Assembly: GCA_963714055.1 (NCBI GenBank)
Contig: OY970227.1
Coordinates: 1,488,001 to 1,552,000, forward strand
Length of the DNA stretch: 64,000 nucleotides
Source of the DNA: JACDBE01 sp963714055
GTDB lineage: Bacteria > Actinomycetota > Acidimicrobiia > Spongiisociales > UBA5794
Direction: 5' to 3'
Position numbers and translations under genes: made by a program. Of this stretch, positions 53,636 to 63,270 are shown in pieces. Each line of letters begins with the position of its first letter. The stretch's first letter is position 1. The notes below the pieces were generated by a model. The model did not search any database and was not told where the DNA came from. It saw only the letters and a list, made by a program, of their open reading frames with translations.

Positions 53636-54628
53636 ATGCCAGCCGTCACCGCCGACACCCTCACCCTGCCCCGCCTCGCCCCGGTCGGCGCCGCATCGCT
53701 GCGCCGCCCGGTGGTCAAGGTGGTCACCGCCCACCGCCAGCTCGAGGGCGAGGGCTTCGTTGTCCGCCGCCCCTTCCCCGGGATGGACCTGGCGCTGGCA
53801 GACCCGTTCCTGCTCCTCGACCACATGGGGGCGGTCGAGTACGGGCCGGGCGAGGCGAAGGGCACGCCGTGGCACCCGCACCGCGGCTTCGAGACCGTCA
53901 CCTACATGATGGACGGGGCGTTCGAGCACCAGGACAGCACCGGCGGGGGCGGCCTGATCACCGACGGCGCCACCCAGTGGATGACCGCGGGTGCCGGGAT
54001 CCTCCACATCGAGAAGCCGCCCGAGGCTCTGGTCACCGGCGGCGGGCTGTTCCACGGGGTGCAGCTGTGGGTGAACCTGCCGGCATCGGCGAAGTGGACC
54101 CCGGCGCGGTACCAGGACATCTCCGGCGGCGACGTCACCCTGCTCGCCTCGCCCGACGGGGGCGCCCTCGTCCGGGTCATCGCCGGCTCGCTCGACGGGC
54201 ACGAAGGCCCCGGCTCGACCTTCACCCCGATCACGTACCTGCACCTGACGGTGTCGCCCGGCGCCCGGGTGACGCTCCCCTGGCCGAAGGACTTCAACGC
54301 GCTGGTCTACGTGCTCTCCGGCCGCGGCCTGGTCGGTGCCGAGCAGCGACCGCTCGACGAGGGCCAGCTCGCCGTGTTCGGGTCGGGCGACGCCGTCGAG
54401 GTCGCCGCCCCGGAGAGCCAGCCCCAGGCGGCTGCCACCGGGTGGGAGATCCTCGCGCTGGGCGGGCTACCCATCGGCGAGCCGGTCGCCCGCTACGGGC
54501 CCTTCGTGATGAACACCAGGGCCGAGATCCTCCAGGCGCTGGAGGACTTCGAGGCGGGCCGCATGGGCCGGATCCCTGCGGAAAGGGTCCCCCACCGTAC
54601 CGAGACCGACGACCCCGACATCCGCTGA
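53636..54628 (+). CDS. pirin family bicupin protein
   Basis: 330 aa. The N-terminal cupin carries the metal-binding block TPWHPHRGFETVTYMMDG (two His) and later HIEKPPEAL; FVVRRPFPGMDLALADPFLL and DHMGAVEYGPGEAKG are the typical pirin lead-in. The C-terminal domain has the second cupin (ALVYVLSGRGLVG...LAVFGSGDAVEV) and ARYGPFVMNTRAEILQALED. Bacterial pirins act as quercetinases or regulators; the role here is unknown. Start ATG 53636 is set at the first conserved residue; upstream sequence is intergenic repeat. Confidence 0.93.
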   Translation: MPAVTADTLTLPRLAPVGAASLRRPVVKVVTAHRQLEGEGFVVRRPFPGMDLALADPFLLLDHMGAVEYGPGEAKGTPWHPHRGFETVTYMMDGAFEHQDSTGGGGLITDGATQWMTAGAGILHIEKPPEALVTGGGLFHGVQLWVNLPASAKWTPARYQDISGGDVTLLASPDGGALVRVIAGSLDGHEGPGSTFTPITYLHLTVSPGARVTLPWPKDFNALVYVLSGRGLVGAEQRPLDEGQLAVFGSGDAVEVAAPESQPQAAATGWEILALGGLPIGEPVARYGPFVMNTRAEILQALEDFEAGRMGRIPAERVPHRTETDDPDIR

Positions 54629-54630
54629 GG

Positions 54631-54665
54631 CGCCAACGGACTCCGGCCGGGCCCAGTCGTTGGCG
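54631..54665 (+). terminator. strong hairpin 2 nt after the pirin stop
   Basis: Arms CGCCAACGGACT (54631-54642) and AGTCGTTGGCG (54655-54665) pair over 11 bp with one bulged G; the loop is GC-rich. No T-run follows, so it is a probable but not classic terminator. Confidence 0.55.
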
Positions 54666-54754
54666 GAATGCGGCCTACGCGCCGGTGAAGATGGCGATAC
54701 GATGCGGAGCCTGGGTCCCGCCGGACACCATCCCGGCCCGAGGGGAGACGACCG

Positions 54755-56421
54755 ATGACCGATCCCTATGAGCACGTCGACCCTGCCGTCGACCCCGAGC
54801 ACGGCGCCCTGCTCGGGCTTCATGGCACCGCAGGCACCTTCGGCGGCAAGCGCTCAGACCCCGGGTTCGGCCCTGACCAGATCGGGGCCGGTCTCGCCAC
54901 CCTGACCGCGGCCTCCACCGACATGGTGTCGTACGGCGCTCGGCTCGACGTGCTCCACGCCCTCGCCAAGGCGGACTTCCCGGGCTACGAGCAGCATGAG
55001 GACCGGTACCGAGAGCTCGCCCGTTCGGTGGGCGAGCCCCACGGCCTCGACGCGGAGACGGTGCTCAACGACGTCAAGGCGTCGGCGCAGGACGATCAGG
55101 GATTCGCCGAAACCACCACCGGTCAGTCACTGCCCCACGACGCCGTCGCCTTCGTCGGTCAGGACATCTGCAACACGGAGAGGGTGTGGGTCGACGGCAA
55201 GCCGGCGACCTGGATCTTCTCCGAGTTCGAGACCGACGCCCCGTTCGAGACGCTCGTCGGCTGGGTCGACCCGAGAGGCTGGCCGAAGCGGTCACCCATG
55301 CTGTTCAAGCAAATGGACCTCATCGGGGGTGAGATCACCCAGCTGCGCGGGGTGGGGGCCGAGGAGCACTGGCACGGTGAGTTCCTCGAAGTGGTCCAGC
55401 TGGTCGAGCGGCTGCGCACGCTCCTCCATTGCGACTACTACTCGATGCCGGAGCGGGCGGAAGGGGCCGCCGTAGGAATGACCTACGACCTCACCTTCAG
55501 TGTCGCCGACCAGATCCTCGTCGACCGCGGGTTCCTGCTGGCCTCCGACATCGGCGGCGGCAAGTACCGGGCGAAGGCGTTGAAGATCGTGGGTTTCGAG
55601 GAGGCCAGCTGGGACACCGTCGCCCTGTTCGTCTGCCCGCTGTGGACCGACTTCGTGCGGCAGGCGGCACGCGGCGGCACCACCACCACCCCCCACACAC
55701 CATCCAAGAACCCGCCCTCGCCGGGCGGCAACGGCGGGGGGAGCCCGTTGTTCGGCGAGCTCCTCAACCAGTTGGTCGACTGCGTCGGCGACGCCGCCAA
55801 GACGTACACCAAGATGGCGGCCGACGTCACCAACCGGGCGGTGTCCGGCAACTACAAGGTCGGCCGACCTGACCAGGGACGCCGCCCAATACTGGCTGCA
55901 ACTCGCCAGGGACTGGTCCACCGCTTGGTCATACGGCATGGAGTTGATCGAGGACGTGGCTTCGGGTGACCAGGACTTCGGCTTGACCGCGCGCAGCGAC
56001 TCCGGTCAGGCGACGCAGGCCGCCGGCGCCACTGCGGCAGCCTCGGCCTCTGACGCGACGTCCCGGAGCGCGCAGGCGACCGTCTCGACAACGGCGGCCG
56101 CGGCGACCGTGACTACGACCCCTACAGCCGCCCCGGCGGCCGCCGACGAGGAGAGCACCACGATTCCGATCCCACGGCTCGATCCGGCGGCCACGGTGAC
56201 CTGCTCGAACCTGGTCTGCATCGAAGCCGGGAACGTCACCATCGCCGCCGGCGACGTGACCGTCACCCGAACGACGGTCTCGGGAACCCCTGCGGTCACG
56301 GTTTCCGTTGCCGCCGGCGCCGGGCCTGCCGGCCTCTACCTGGGGACCCTCACCGATCAGCAGCGGCGGGACGCTCCCGATCCAGTTCTACGTGAGCCAC
56401 GCCGTCCACGGGTCGCAATGA
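54755..56421 (+). CDS. unrecognised protein (two frameshifts), coupled to the cyclase gene
   Basis: I do not recognise this family. ATG 54755 follows GAGGGGAG. The N-terminal ~300 residues are soluble and mixed (FVGQDICNTERVWVDGKPAT, FETDAPFETLVGWVDPRGWP, EEHWHGEFLEVVQLVERLRT, GGGKYRAKALKIVGFEEA). Then comes a Gly/Thr/Pro linker, a segment TYTKMAADVTNRAVSGNYKV continuing after a shift near 55862 as DLTRDAAQYWLQLARDWSTA, an Ala/Thr-rich region and a C-terminal strand-rich domain. A second shift near 56365 leads to a natural end (LPIQFYVSHAVHGSQ) with TGA at 56419-56421 overlapping the cyclase ATG. Corrected length about 555 aa. Function unknown. Confidence 0.7.
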
Positions 56422-59400
56422 CCGACGGCGCCGGCGCGTCACCGCTCGACCAGCTCATCATCAGGCTGCTGGTCGCCGCCGCCACCGCGGTGCGGGCCGG
56501 CAACCTCGACCAGGCCAGGGCGACCGCAGAGGACGTCCAGCTGGTCGATCCGGACAACGCCCAGGCCGCCGCCATCCTGGCCGAGGTCTCCCGGCGCCAG
56601 CGCACCCCCGGAGAGGAGCGGGCGCTGATGACCATCCTCTTCTCGGACCTGGTCGACTCCACCGTGCTCGCCGGGCAGCTCGAGCCCGAGGCGATGCGGG
56701 ACATCTTCCGCGTCTACCGCGATGCCGCCCAGCAGGCGGTCGACCGGTTCGGGGGCTACATCCTCCAGTACCTCGGAGACGGGATCGTCGCCACCTTCGG
56801 CTACCCGGTGGCCCACGAGGACGACGCCCGCAGGGCGGTGCACGCCGGGCTCGCCCTGGTCGCCGGCATGGCGGCGGCTGCGGAGGCCGCACTCGAGCGG
56901 CACTCGGTGGAGCCGAAGGCCCGGGTCGGCATCCACACCGGGCCGGTGGTCGTGTCCGGGCTCTCCGCCCCCGACGAGCGGGACCGTCATTCGATCGTCG
57001 GCGTCGCCCCCAACCTGGCCGCCCGCCTCCAGTCCGAAGCCGAACCGGGAATGGTGGTGGTGAGCGACGTCACCCATGAGCTGGTGCGCGGCCACTTCGA
57101 CGTCACATCCCTGGGTCTGCGCCGGCTCAAGGGCATCGCCCGCGACGTCGAGGTGTTCTCGGTCGACGGGGTGCGTTCCGTCACCGGCCGGCTGGATGCC
57201 ACCCGCTTGGGCCGGGCCGGGTTGCACGGCCGCGACGAGGCGAGGGACCGGCTGGTGGAGGCCTGGGACGAAGTCGGGACCGGTGCGGGGCGGATAGTTG
57301 TCATCTCCGGGGAGGCCGGCATCGGAAAGAGCCGGCTCGCCGCCGAGCTCCGCGACCACGCCGCCGGAGACGGCGAGGACACGGTGGCCGGGGGCTGCCA
57401 GCCCTACTACACCAACGTCGCCCTGTGGCCCATCTCCACGTTGATCGAGCGCGCCCTCGGGCTCGACGACGAGTCCGAGGACCTGCGCCTCGATCGGCTG
57501 GTGGACGACCTGACCGACCTCGGGGTCGACCCGGCGGCGGCGGTGCCGTACCTGGCGCCACTCATCGGGGTTCCTGACCCACCCGGTTTCACGGCCCGAA
57601 TCATCGACGCCACCGCCCGCCTCCAGGAGACGCTGGCCGCCCTGGTCGTCTGGGTGGGGCGGCTCGGCGCCCGACACCGCCGGCTGTTCCTCATCGAGGA
57701 CCTGCACTGGGCGGACCCCACCACCCTCACCCTCCTCGGCATGCTGGCGGCGGACCCCCCCGCGGGGGTGCTCTTCGTGTTCACCACCCGTGACGCCGCC
57801 GCTCTCCCCTGGTTGGAAGGGACGATCCACCTGTCGCTCGACCGGCTCGACGAGGAGCGCGCCGCCGAGCTGGTCGACGACCTGGCGGCGAGCTCAGAGC
57901 TGTCGCCCGAGGTTCGCCAGTCGATCATCGCCCGCGCCGAGGGCATCCCCCTGTTCGTCGAGGAGCTGACCTGCTCGATCCTCGACACCGGCCTGCCCGC
58001 CGACGAGACGTTGCCGTACCGGCTCCAGGAGCTGATGACCGGACGGTTGAAGACGCCCGCCATCGACCTCCGGCTGGCCCAGGTGGCGGCCACTCTGGGC
58101 AACGAGTTCGACCGCGACCTGCTCGCCCGCGTGGTGGGGTCGGACTACGACATCGAACTGGGCCTGGATGCGATGGTCGGGGCGGCGATCATCGACCGCA
58201 CCGGGCTGGGCGACGGCGAATTCCGCTTCCGACACGCACTGATGCGGGACGCCGCCTACGAGACCCAGGTGCTCGAGGTGCGCCGGGCCACCCACGCCAC
58301 CATCGCCGACACCCTGGCCGGCGAGGGCGCCGACGCCGCCCTGCTCGCCTACCACTTCGACCTGGCGGGCGATCCGGAACGAGGCGTCCCGCAATACATC
58401 AAGGCGGCGCAGGAGGCCTTGGAGGGGGGCGCCCACCTCGAGGCCATCCGCATGTTGACCAGGGCGATCGAGGGGACCGAGCTCTTCCCGGAAGGCGAGG
58501 GGCGCGACATCACCGAGTTGACGGCGCGGATGCTGCGAGGGCTCAATGTCAGCTCCATCCAGGGCTATGCCTCGGCCGACGTAGCCGAGGACCACCGCAG
58601 GGTCGAGGTCATCGCAGCCCGGCTGGGCACCAACCCGGTGGTGGTGCCGTCCTTCATCGGCATCTGGGCGTACTGGCTGGCCAGCGGCGACCACGACACC
58701 GCCACCCGCATCGCCGGGAGGCTCGAGGAGCTGGTCGAGGACCCGGCGCTGGCGGTGTTCCGGCCCGAGGTCCAGGCGTGCAGCGGGTACCAGGCCTTCT
58801 ACTACGGCACCCTGGACCGGGCCAAGGAGCTGCTCGAGACGGCCTACCAGGGCTTCGCCGCCCGCTCTCCGGACGAGATCAACCCGGCTTTCTGGCCGCT
58901 ACCCAACGACTCGATCGCGGTGACCACGATCGCCCTCGCCACCATCGCCGCCCTCCGGGGCGACCTGGACGGTGCCACCAAATGGGAGCGGATCGCCTAC
59001 GAGCGGGTGGAAGCCCTCGGTACCGACCGTGGCCCATTCAGCCACGCCTTCGTCGACGTGTACGCCTCGTTCATCCGCCGCATCCAGAACGACGACGACG
59101 GCGCTCGGAGGTTCGGCGCCGACGCCGTGACCGTCGGCCAGGAGCACGGCTACACCTACTGGGTGATGCTGGGCAGCCTCTACCAGATGGCCCCGACCGC
59201 CGACGGCGACCCCGACCCCGAGTTCCTCGCCGCCTGCATCGACGCCCTGCGCGGCATCGGGCACTACGCCTTCCTGGGGTCGGCGCTGGTGTCGCTGGCC
59301 GAGATCCACGCCGACGCAGGGGAGCTGGAGCGGGCCCTCGACGTGATCGACGATGCCATGGTCACCGTGGACAAGACCGGCGAGGAGCTGCACCGGCCCG

Positions 59401-59666
59401 AGATCCAGCGTCGCCGAGTGGAGTACCGCAGGCGCCTGGTCGGCGCCCACCCCGGTGACCTTCGTGAGCTCGAGGCGGCCTACCGCGCGGCCGTGGACAA
59501 GGACATCCACATCATCGCCCTGCGTTTGGCGATCGACATCGCCGGGCTCCCCGAGGACGAGCGGCCGGAGGGGTGGCGGGCCACCCTGGGGGAGGCACGG
59601 GAGCGGCTGCCGGCCGACTCGGCCACCGCGGAGGCGGCCGCCGCCGACGCCATCCTCGCCTCCTGA
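56418..59666 (+). CDS. class III adenylate/guanylate cyclase fused to AAA-type ATPase and TPR-like region
   Basis: 1082 aa. Residues ~70-240 form the class III nucleotide cyclase domain: LFSDLVDSTVLAG (metal Asp), QYLGDGIVATFGYP (second metal Asp) and RVGIHTGPVVVSG. Residues ~285-600 are a STAND/AAA ATPase with P-loop VISGEAGIGKSRLAAE and Walker B FLIEDLHWADPTT. The C-terminal ~450 residues are helical and TPR-like. Such fusions are signal integrators abundant in actinobacteria; the product (cAMP or cGMP) is not determinable here. A short helical segment (LDQARATAEDVQLVDPDNAQ) precedes the cyclase. ATG 56418 overlaps the preceding stop (ATGA). Confidence 0.92.
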   Translation: MTDGAGASPLDQLIIRLLVAAATAVRAGNLDQARATAEDVQLVDPDNAQAAAILAEVSRRQRTPGEERALMTILFSDLVDSTVLAGQLEPEAMRDIFRVYRDAAQQAVDRFGGYILQYLGDGIVATFGYPVAHEDDARRAVHAGLALVAGMAAAAEAALERHSVEPKARVGIHTGPVVVSGLSAPDERDRHSIVGVAPNLAARLQSEAEPGMVVVSDVTHELVRGHFDVTSLGLRRLKGIARDVEVFSVDGVRSVTGRLDATRLGRAGLHGRDEARDRLVEAWDEVGTGAGRIVVISGEAGIGKSRLAAELRDHAAGDGEDTVAGGCQPYYTNVALWPISTLIERALGLDDESEDLRLDRLVDDLTDLGVDPAAAVPYLAPLIGVPDPPGFTARIIDATARLQETLAALVVWVGRLGARHRRLFLIEDLHWADPTTLTLLGMLAADPPAGVLFVFTTRDAAALPWLEGTIHLSLDRLDEERAAELVDDLAASSELSPEVRQSIIARAEGIPLFVEELTCSILDTGLPADETLPYRLQELMTGRLKTPAIDLRLAQVAATLGNEFDRDLLARVVGSDYDIELGLDAMVGAAIIDRTGLGDGEFRFRHALMRDAAYETQVLEVRRATHATIADTLAGEGADAALLAYHFDLAGDPERGVPQYIKAAQEALEGGAHLEAIRMLTRAIEGTELFPEGEGRDITELTARMLRGLNVSSIQGYASADVAEDHRRVEVIAARLGTNPVVVPSFIGIWAYWLASGDHDTATRIAGRLEELVEDPALAVFRPEVQACSGYQAFYYGTLDRAKELLETAYQGFAARSPDEINPAFWPLPNDSIAVTTIALATIAALRGDLDGATKWERIAYERVEALGTDRGPFSHAFVDVYASFIRRIQNDDDGARRFGADAVTVGQEHGYTYWVMLGSLYQMAPTADGDPDPEFLAACIDALRGIGHYAFLGSALVSLAEIHADAGELERALDVIDDAMVTVDKTGEELHRPEIQRRRVEYRRRLVGAHPGDLRELEAAYRAAVDKDIHIIALRLAIDIAGLPEDERPEGWRATLGEARERLPADSATAEAAAADAILAS

Positions 59667-59667
59667 C

Positions 59668-61737
59668 GTGCCCCGCCGCCGCGTCGTCATCCTCGGTGGT
59701 GGCATGGCAGGTCTCACCACCGCCTGGGAACTGAGCCGCGGTGACTGGCGGTCCGAGCTGGAGAGCATCACGGTCTACCAGCGGGGCTGGCGGCTGGGGG
59801 GCAAGGGAGCGAGCAGCCGCGGCCGGAACGGCCGGATCGAGGAGCACGGGCTCCACGTGCTGCTCGGCTACTACGACGCCACCTTCCGCGTCATACGAGA
59901 GTGCTACACCGAGCTCGACAGGGAGCGGACCGACCCGGGGTGCCCGATCCGCACCTGGGACCAGGCGCTCCAGCCGTCCGGCGATGTCGGCCTGGCCGAG
60001 CCCCGTGACGGCGCCTGGGCCCACTTCGTCACCCGCATCACCACCAACGACCTGCTACCGGGCGAGCCGGGGGCCGAGGACCTTCCCCTCTCGCCCATCG
60101 AGGTAGCCCGGCGCTCCATCGGCCTGCTCCTCGACTTCCACCGGTCGGAGGCATGGCGCGACCCTCTCGGGGGAGTGGTGTTGAGCGCCCGGCCCGAGCC
60201 GCCCCGCCCTGGCGCCGGCTCCGGGCTCGAGGTGGCTGCCCGGACCGCAGGCCTCACCGCGCTGGCGGTCGCCCTCGAGGTGGCCACCCGCAGCGTCGAC
60301 GCCGCCGCCCTGCTCGGGGCTCCCGCCCTGGTCGACGCCGCCCAGGCGACGCTTGGCGCGGTGCGGGAAGGGCTGCACCGCGTGGTCACGGGAGACCCGG
60401 CGGCGCGTCGCACCTGGCAGCTGGTCGACCTGGTGGCCACCAACCTGCTGGGGATGATGACCGACCGCCTTCTTCTGGGCGGCGGTGGCTTCGACTCGAT
60501 CGACCACCTCGACTACCGGGAGTGGTTGGGCAAGCACGGTGCCGCCGACGAGACCATCGACTCGCCCATCGTGCGGGGCATGTACGACCTGGTGTTCGGG
60601 TACGAGGCAGGCGACCCGCAGCGGCCGGCCTTCAGTGCCGGTGTCGGGCTCGGCCTGGCCACCCGAATGCTGTTCGACTTCAAGGGCGGCGTGTTCTGGC
60701 GCATGCAGGCCGGGATGGGCGAAGTCGTGTTCGCCCCGATGTACCAGGCGCTGTCCCGCCGAGGCGTGGAGTTCCGCTTCTTCCACCGCCTCGACGAGGT
60801 CCGGCTGGCCGATGGCGGTGGTGCGGTCGGGGAGATCGAGCTCGGCGTGCAGGCCGGGCGTGCCTCCGACACCGCCCGGTACCAGCCGCTGGTGGTCGTC
60901 AAGGGCCTCCCCTGCTGGCCCGACCGTCCCGACCACAGCCAGATCGACATCCCGGACGCCGGCGACCTCGAGTCACACCACGCACCCCGGGTCGACTCGG
61001 GCACGGTGGTGCTGCGCCGCCACGCCGACTTCGACGTGGCGGTCCTCGCCGTGTCGGCGGGGATGATCCCCCATGTCTGCCCCGAGATCGTGGCCACCGA
61101 CCGGCGTTGGGCGCAGATGGTGGAACGACTGGGCACGGTGGCCACCCAGTCGTTCCAGGTGTGGCTCGACTCCGACGAGGACCAGCTCGGTTGGCCGGGA
61201 CCTCCCGGGGTGACGCTGAGCGGTTTCGCCGACCCGTTCGACACGTGGGCATCGATGGGGCACCTGCTCCCGAGAGAACGGTGGGCGCCGGTGGGCGGAC
61301 CCGGCGCCCTCGCCTACTTCTGCGGGTCGATGGACGAGGGGCAGGTCAGCGGCGACGAGCACGCCGACCGTGAGACCGTGCGCCGGTCGGCGGTCGACTT
61401 CCTCGACCGCTCGGTGGGGGCACTGTGGCCCGGCGCCGTGGACGGTGCCGGGCGGTTCCGGTGGGATCTGCTCCACACCGGGCCCGGCGGCCCGACCGGG
61501 GCGGACCGGTTCGAGCACCAGTACTGGCGAGCCAACACCGACCCATCCGACCGGTACGTCCAGTCCCTCCCCGGGTCCGATCGTCACCGGATCCGTCCCG
61601 GTGACTCCGGCTACGCCAACCTCGTTCTCGCCGGGGACTGGACCGACTGCGGGCTCAACGCGGGGTGTGTCGAGGCCGCCACCAGGTCGGGCGTGCTCGC
61701 CGCCCGGGCCATCCTCGAATCCGGTGCCCCGCGGTGA
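59668..61737 (+). CDS. NAD(P)/FAD-dependent oxidoreductase (desaturase/amine-oxidase-like)
   Basis: 689 aa from GTG 59668, one base after the cyclase stop. VVILGGGMAGLTTAWELSRG is the FAD-binding Rossmann motif; RGWRLGGKGASSRGRNGRIE and EHGLHVLLGYYD resemble carotenoid-desaturase and hydroxysqualene-dehydroxylase-type flavoproteins, and the C-terminal NLVLAGDWTDCGLNAGCVEA block is typical. The middle ~150 residues are Ala-rich. A prenyl diphosphate synthase lies 1.5 kb downstream, so an isoprenoid substrate is possible (inference only). Confidence 0.85.
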   Translation: MPRRRVVILGGGMAGLTTAWELSRGDWRSELESITVYQRGWRLGGKGASSRGRNGRIEEHGLHVLLGYYDATFRVIRECYTELDRERTDPGCPIRTWDQALQPSGDVGLAEPRDGAWAHFVTRITTNDLLPGEPGAEDLPLSPIEVARRSIGLLLDFHRSEAWRDPLGGVVLSARPEPPRPGAGSGLEVAARTAGLTALAVALEVATRSVDAAALLGAPALVDAAQATLGAVREGLHRVVTGDPAARRTWQLVDLVATNLLGMMTDRLLLGGGGFDSIDHLDYREWLGKHGAADETIDSPIVRGMYDLVFGYEAGDPQRPAFSAGVGLGLATRMLFDFKGGVFWRMQAGMGEVVFAPMYQALSRRGVEFRFFHRLDEVRLADGGGAVGEIELGVQAGRASDTARYQPLVVVKGLPCWPDRPDHSQIDIPDAGDLESHHAPRVDSGTVVLRRHADFDVAVLAVSAGMIPHVCPEIVATDRRWAQMVERLGTVATQSFQVWLDSDEDQLGWPGPPGVTLSGFADPFDTWASMGHLLPRERWAPVGGPGALAYFCGSMDEGQVSGDEHADRETVRRSAVDFLDRSVGALWPGAVDGAGRFRWDLLHTGPGGPTGADRFEHQYWRANTDPSDRYVQSLPGSDRHRIRPGDSGYANLVLAGDWTDCGLNAGCVEAATRSGVLAARAILESGAPR

Positions 61738-62295
61738 CCGGCGACCCTGGAACGGGGCGCCGGCTGGTCGACGAGGTGCGCCGGCTCGGCATCGAGACGG
61801 CTGCCGGCGTCGCCCACCGCTTCTCACGACTGGTGGCGCCACTCGACACCGGTGGGGATGGCCGGTTCGACCGGCTCGCCGGGGACGTCGTGGAGGCGAC
61901 GGTGGCGATGCTGCGGGTGATGCAGGACCTTACCGAGCTGACCGGTGGGGCCCCCGCAGCCGACCCGAGGCGGGGAGCGGCTGGAGGTGGCGGTGCCCGA
62001 GCCGGGCGGCGAGGGCACGGCGACCCTCTGGGTGCACAACACGACGGGGGCGCCGGCGACCTTGACCCTGGCCGCCTCTGACCTGGTGGGCCCGATGGGG
62101 CGCATCCCGGCCGTTGCAGTGATATTCCAGCCTCGGTCGCTGGGGACGGTGCCGGCGGGAACCAGCCGCTCGGCAACGGTACTGGTGAGGACCCACCCGG
62201 GGGCTCGGCCCGGTGTCTACCACGGGGTGGTGACCGGAGTCGGGCCTCCCGGGGCAGTGCTCGCCCTGCGGGTGACGGTGGGGCCGGACCGCTGA
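61734..62295 (+). CDS. small unknown protein with beta-rich C-terminus (one frameshift)
   Basis: GTG 61734 overlaps the flavoprotein stop (GTGA). The first ~75 residues are helical (RLVDEVRRLGIETAAGVAHR). A one-base shift near 61965 is needed to reach the C-terminal strand-rich part ATLWVHNTTGAPATLTLAAS and VPAGTSRSATVLVRTHPGAR, which resembles Ig/NPCBM-like beta domains; it ends with TGA at 62293-62295. About 187 aa. No known family. Confidence 0.6.
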
Positions 62296-62370
62296 ACTGG
62301 CCGAACCCGTGTGGGCCCACCGGGCGTATCCTGGTAGAGCCACACTCCCGATCTGTGAACGGGGTGCCCC

Positions 62371-62544
62371 ATGGGTACTGAGAGCAGCCCGCCGCCCGAG
62401 GAGCGGTCACTGAGCGCTTCGCTCGACGGGCCGTCGAAGACGATCGTCGTGGAGCCGGTGCGTCAGCCGGTTCCCGCTCCACCCGCCAAGGTGGAGCCGG
62501 AGCCCGCCAGGCAACCCGCTGAACCGCGCCAACCGACCCGCTGA
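62371..62544 (+). CDS. 57-aa proline-rich small protein
   Basis: Short ORF MGTESSPPPEERSLSASL followed by a proline/valine-rich repeat-like tail with PVPAPPAKVEPEPARQPAEP. Located between two co-directional genes with gaps of 75 and 13 bp, so probably translated. No domain or family recognised. Confidence 0.45.
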   Translation: MGTESSPPPEERSLSASLDGPSKTIVVEPVRQPVPAPPAKVEPEPARQPAEPRQPTR

Positions 62545-62557
62545 GAAGGACACGTCG

Positions 62558-63253
62558 ATGGATGCGGCGCCCGACTTCATCGGGGTCGTCATCGGCTTCC
62601 GCCAGTTCCGGGTGATCGGGTCGGGGCTGTGGTCGACCCACGCAGCCCACCGCTGGCACGACGGGGAGCACACCGCCGTGTGCCTCTCCTCACGCCCCCA
62701 CGACGAGCCGGTGCCGGCCAAAGGGTGCACCTGCGGGTTCTACGCCCGGTACCGGCCGTACCCGCGCGCCGCCTCGATGACCCACGACCTGGTCAACGGG
62801 GCCGTGGCGTTGTGGGGCAGCATCGAGCTACACGCCCACGGGATGCGCGCCGAGCACGCCTCGGTGGTCGCCGTCGCCCTGCCGTTCTCGCACGGCGACA
62901 AGCGGACGCGCATCCGGGCCGCCGCCGCCGCCCTGGGGATCCCGGCGGTCCCGGCACGGCAGCTGATCGCGGCGACCGCCGACCACGGCCACCTCATCCC
63001 TCGCCAGATGCAGCCTCCCGACGTGATGCCCAACAAGCGCAAGGCACCCGGGCCACACCGCGGACGCCAGGCTCAACGCCGTCGCCGACGGTGTCGGGCA
63101 CCGACGCCACCGCTGAGCAAGGCCGGCGGGGCGGCTCGCCGATCGCTCGGGGACCGCCGCCCAGGCGCAGACTCGGCGACGGGGGCTGGGGTCCCCCATC
63201 GCACAGCGATGAGCCGTCAGGCGACGAGCCGTGAGCACAGCGTCTCCGCCTGA
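62558..63253 (+). CDS. unknown protein with CTCGFYA motif
   Basis: ATG 62558 has AGAAGGA nine nt upstream. The N-terminal ~150 residues look conserved: IGFRQFRVIGSGLWSTHAAH, AVCLSSRP, KGCTCGFYARY and GAVALWGSIELHAHGMRAEH. The Cys pair suggests a metal or redox site. From about residue 160 the sequence becomes Arg/Pro-rich and overlaps a dispersed repeat (63156 on), so the true C-terminus may end earlier or be frameshifted. Similar CTCG(I/F)YA proteins occur in actinobacteria without known function. Confidence 0.6.
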   Translation: MDAAPDFIGVVIGFRQFRVIGSGLWSTHAAHRWHDGEHTAVCLSSRPHDEPVPAKGCTCGFYARYRPYPRAASMTHDLVNGAVALWGSIELHAHGMRAEHASVVAVALPFSHGDKRTRIRAAAAALGIPAVPARQLIAATADHGHLIPRQMQPPDVMPNKRKAPGPHRGRQAQRRRRRCRAPTPPLSKAGGAARRSLGDRRPGADSATGAGVPHRTAMSRQATSREHSVSA

Positions 63254-63262
63254 CGGCGTAGC
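63156..63262. repeat. dispersed stem-loop repeat, copy 2
   Basis: Matches 53282-53368 over about 80 bp (AGACTCGGCGA, GGGGTCCCCCATCGCA, GATGAGCCGTCAG blocks). The far end CGTCTCCGCCTGACGGCGTA is the inverse of the near edge, so the element is bounded by ~20-bp imperfect inverted repeats. It ends 8 bp before the prenyl synthase start codon, just as copy 1 sits 8 bp before the phosphohexomutase start. Confidence 0.7.
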
Positions 63263-63270
63263 CTCTCCCG

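Noticed and set aside
55938..56417. N-terminal extension of the cyclase gene
   Set aside because: This stretch continues the upstream unknown protein after a frameshift; the cyclase ATG at 56418 overlaps that gene's stop.
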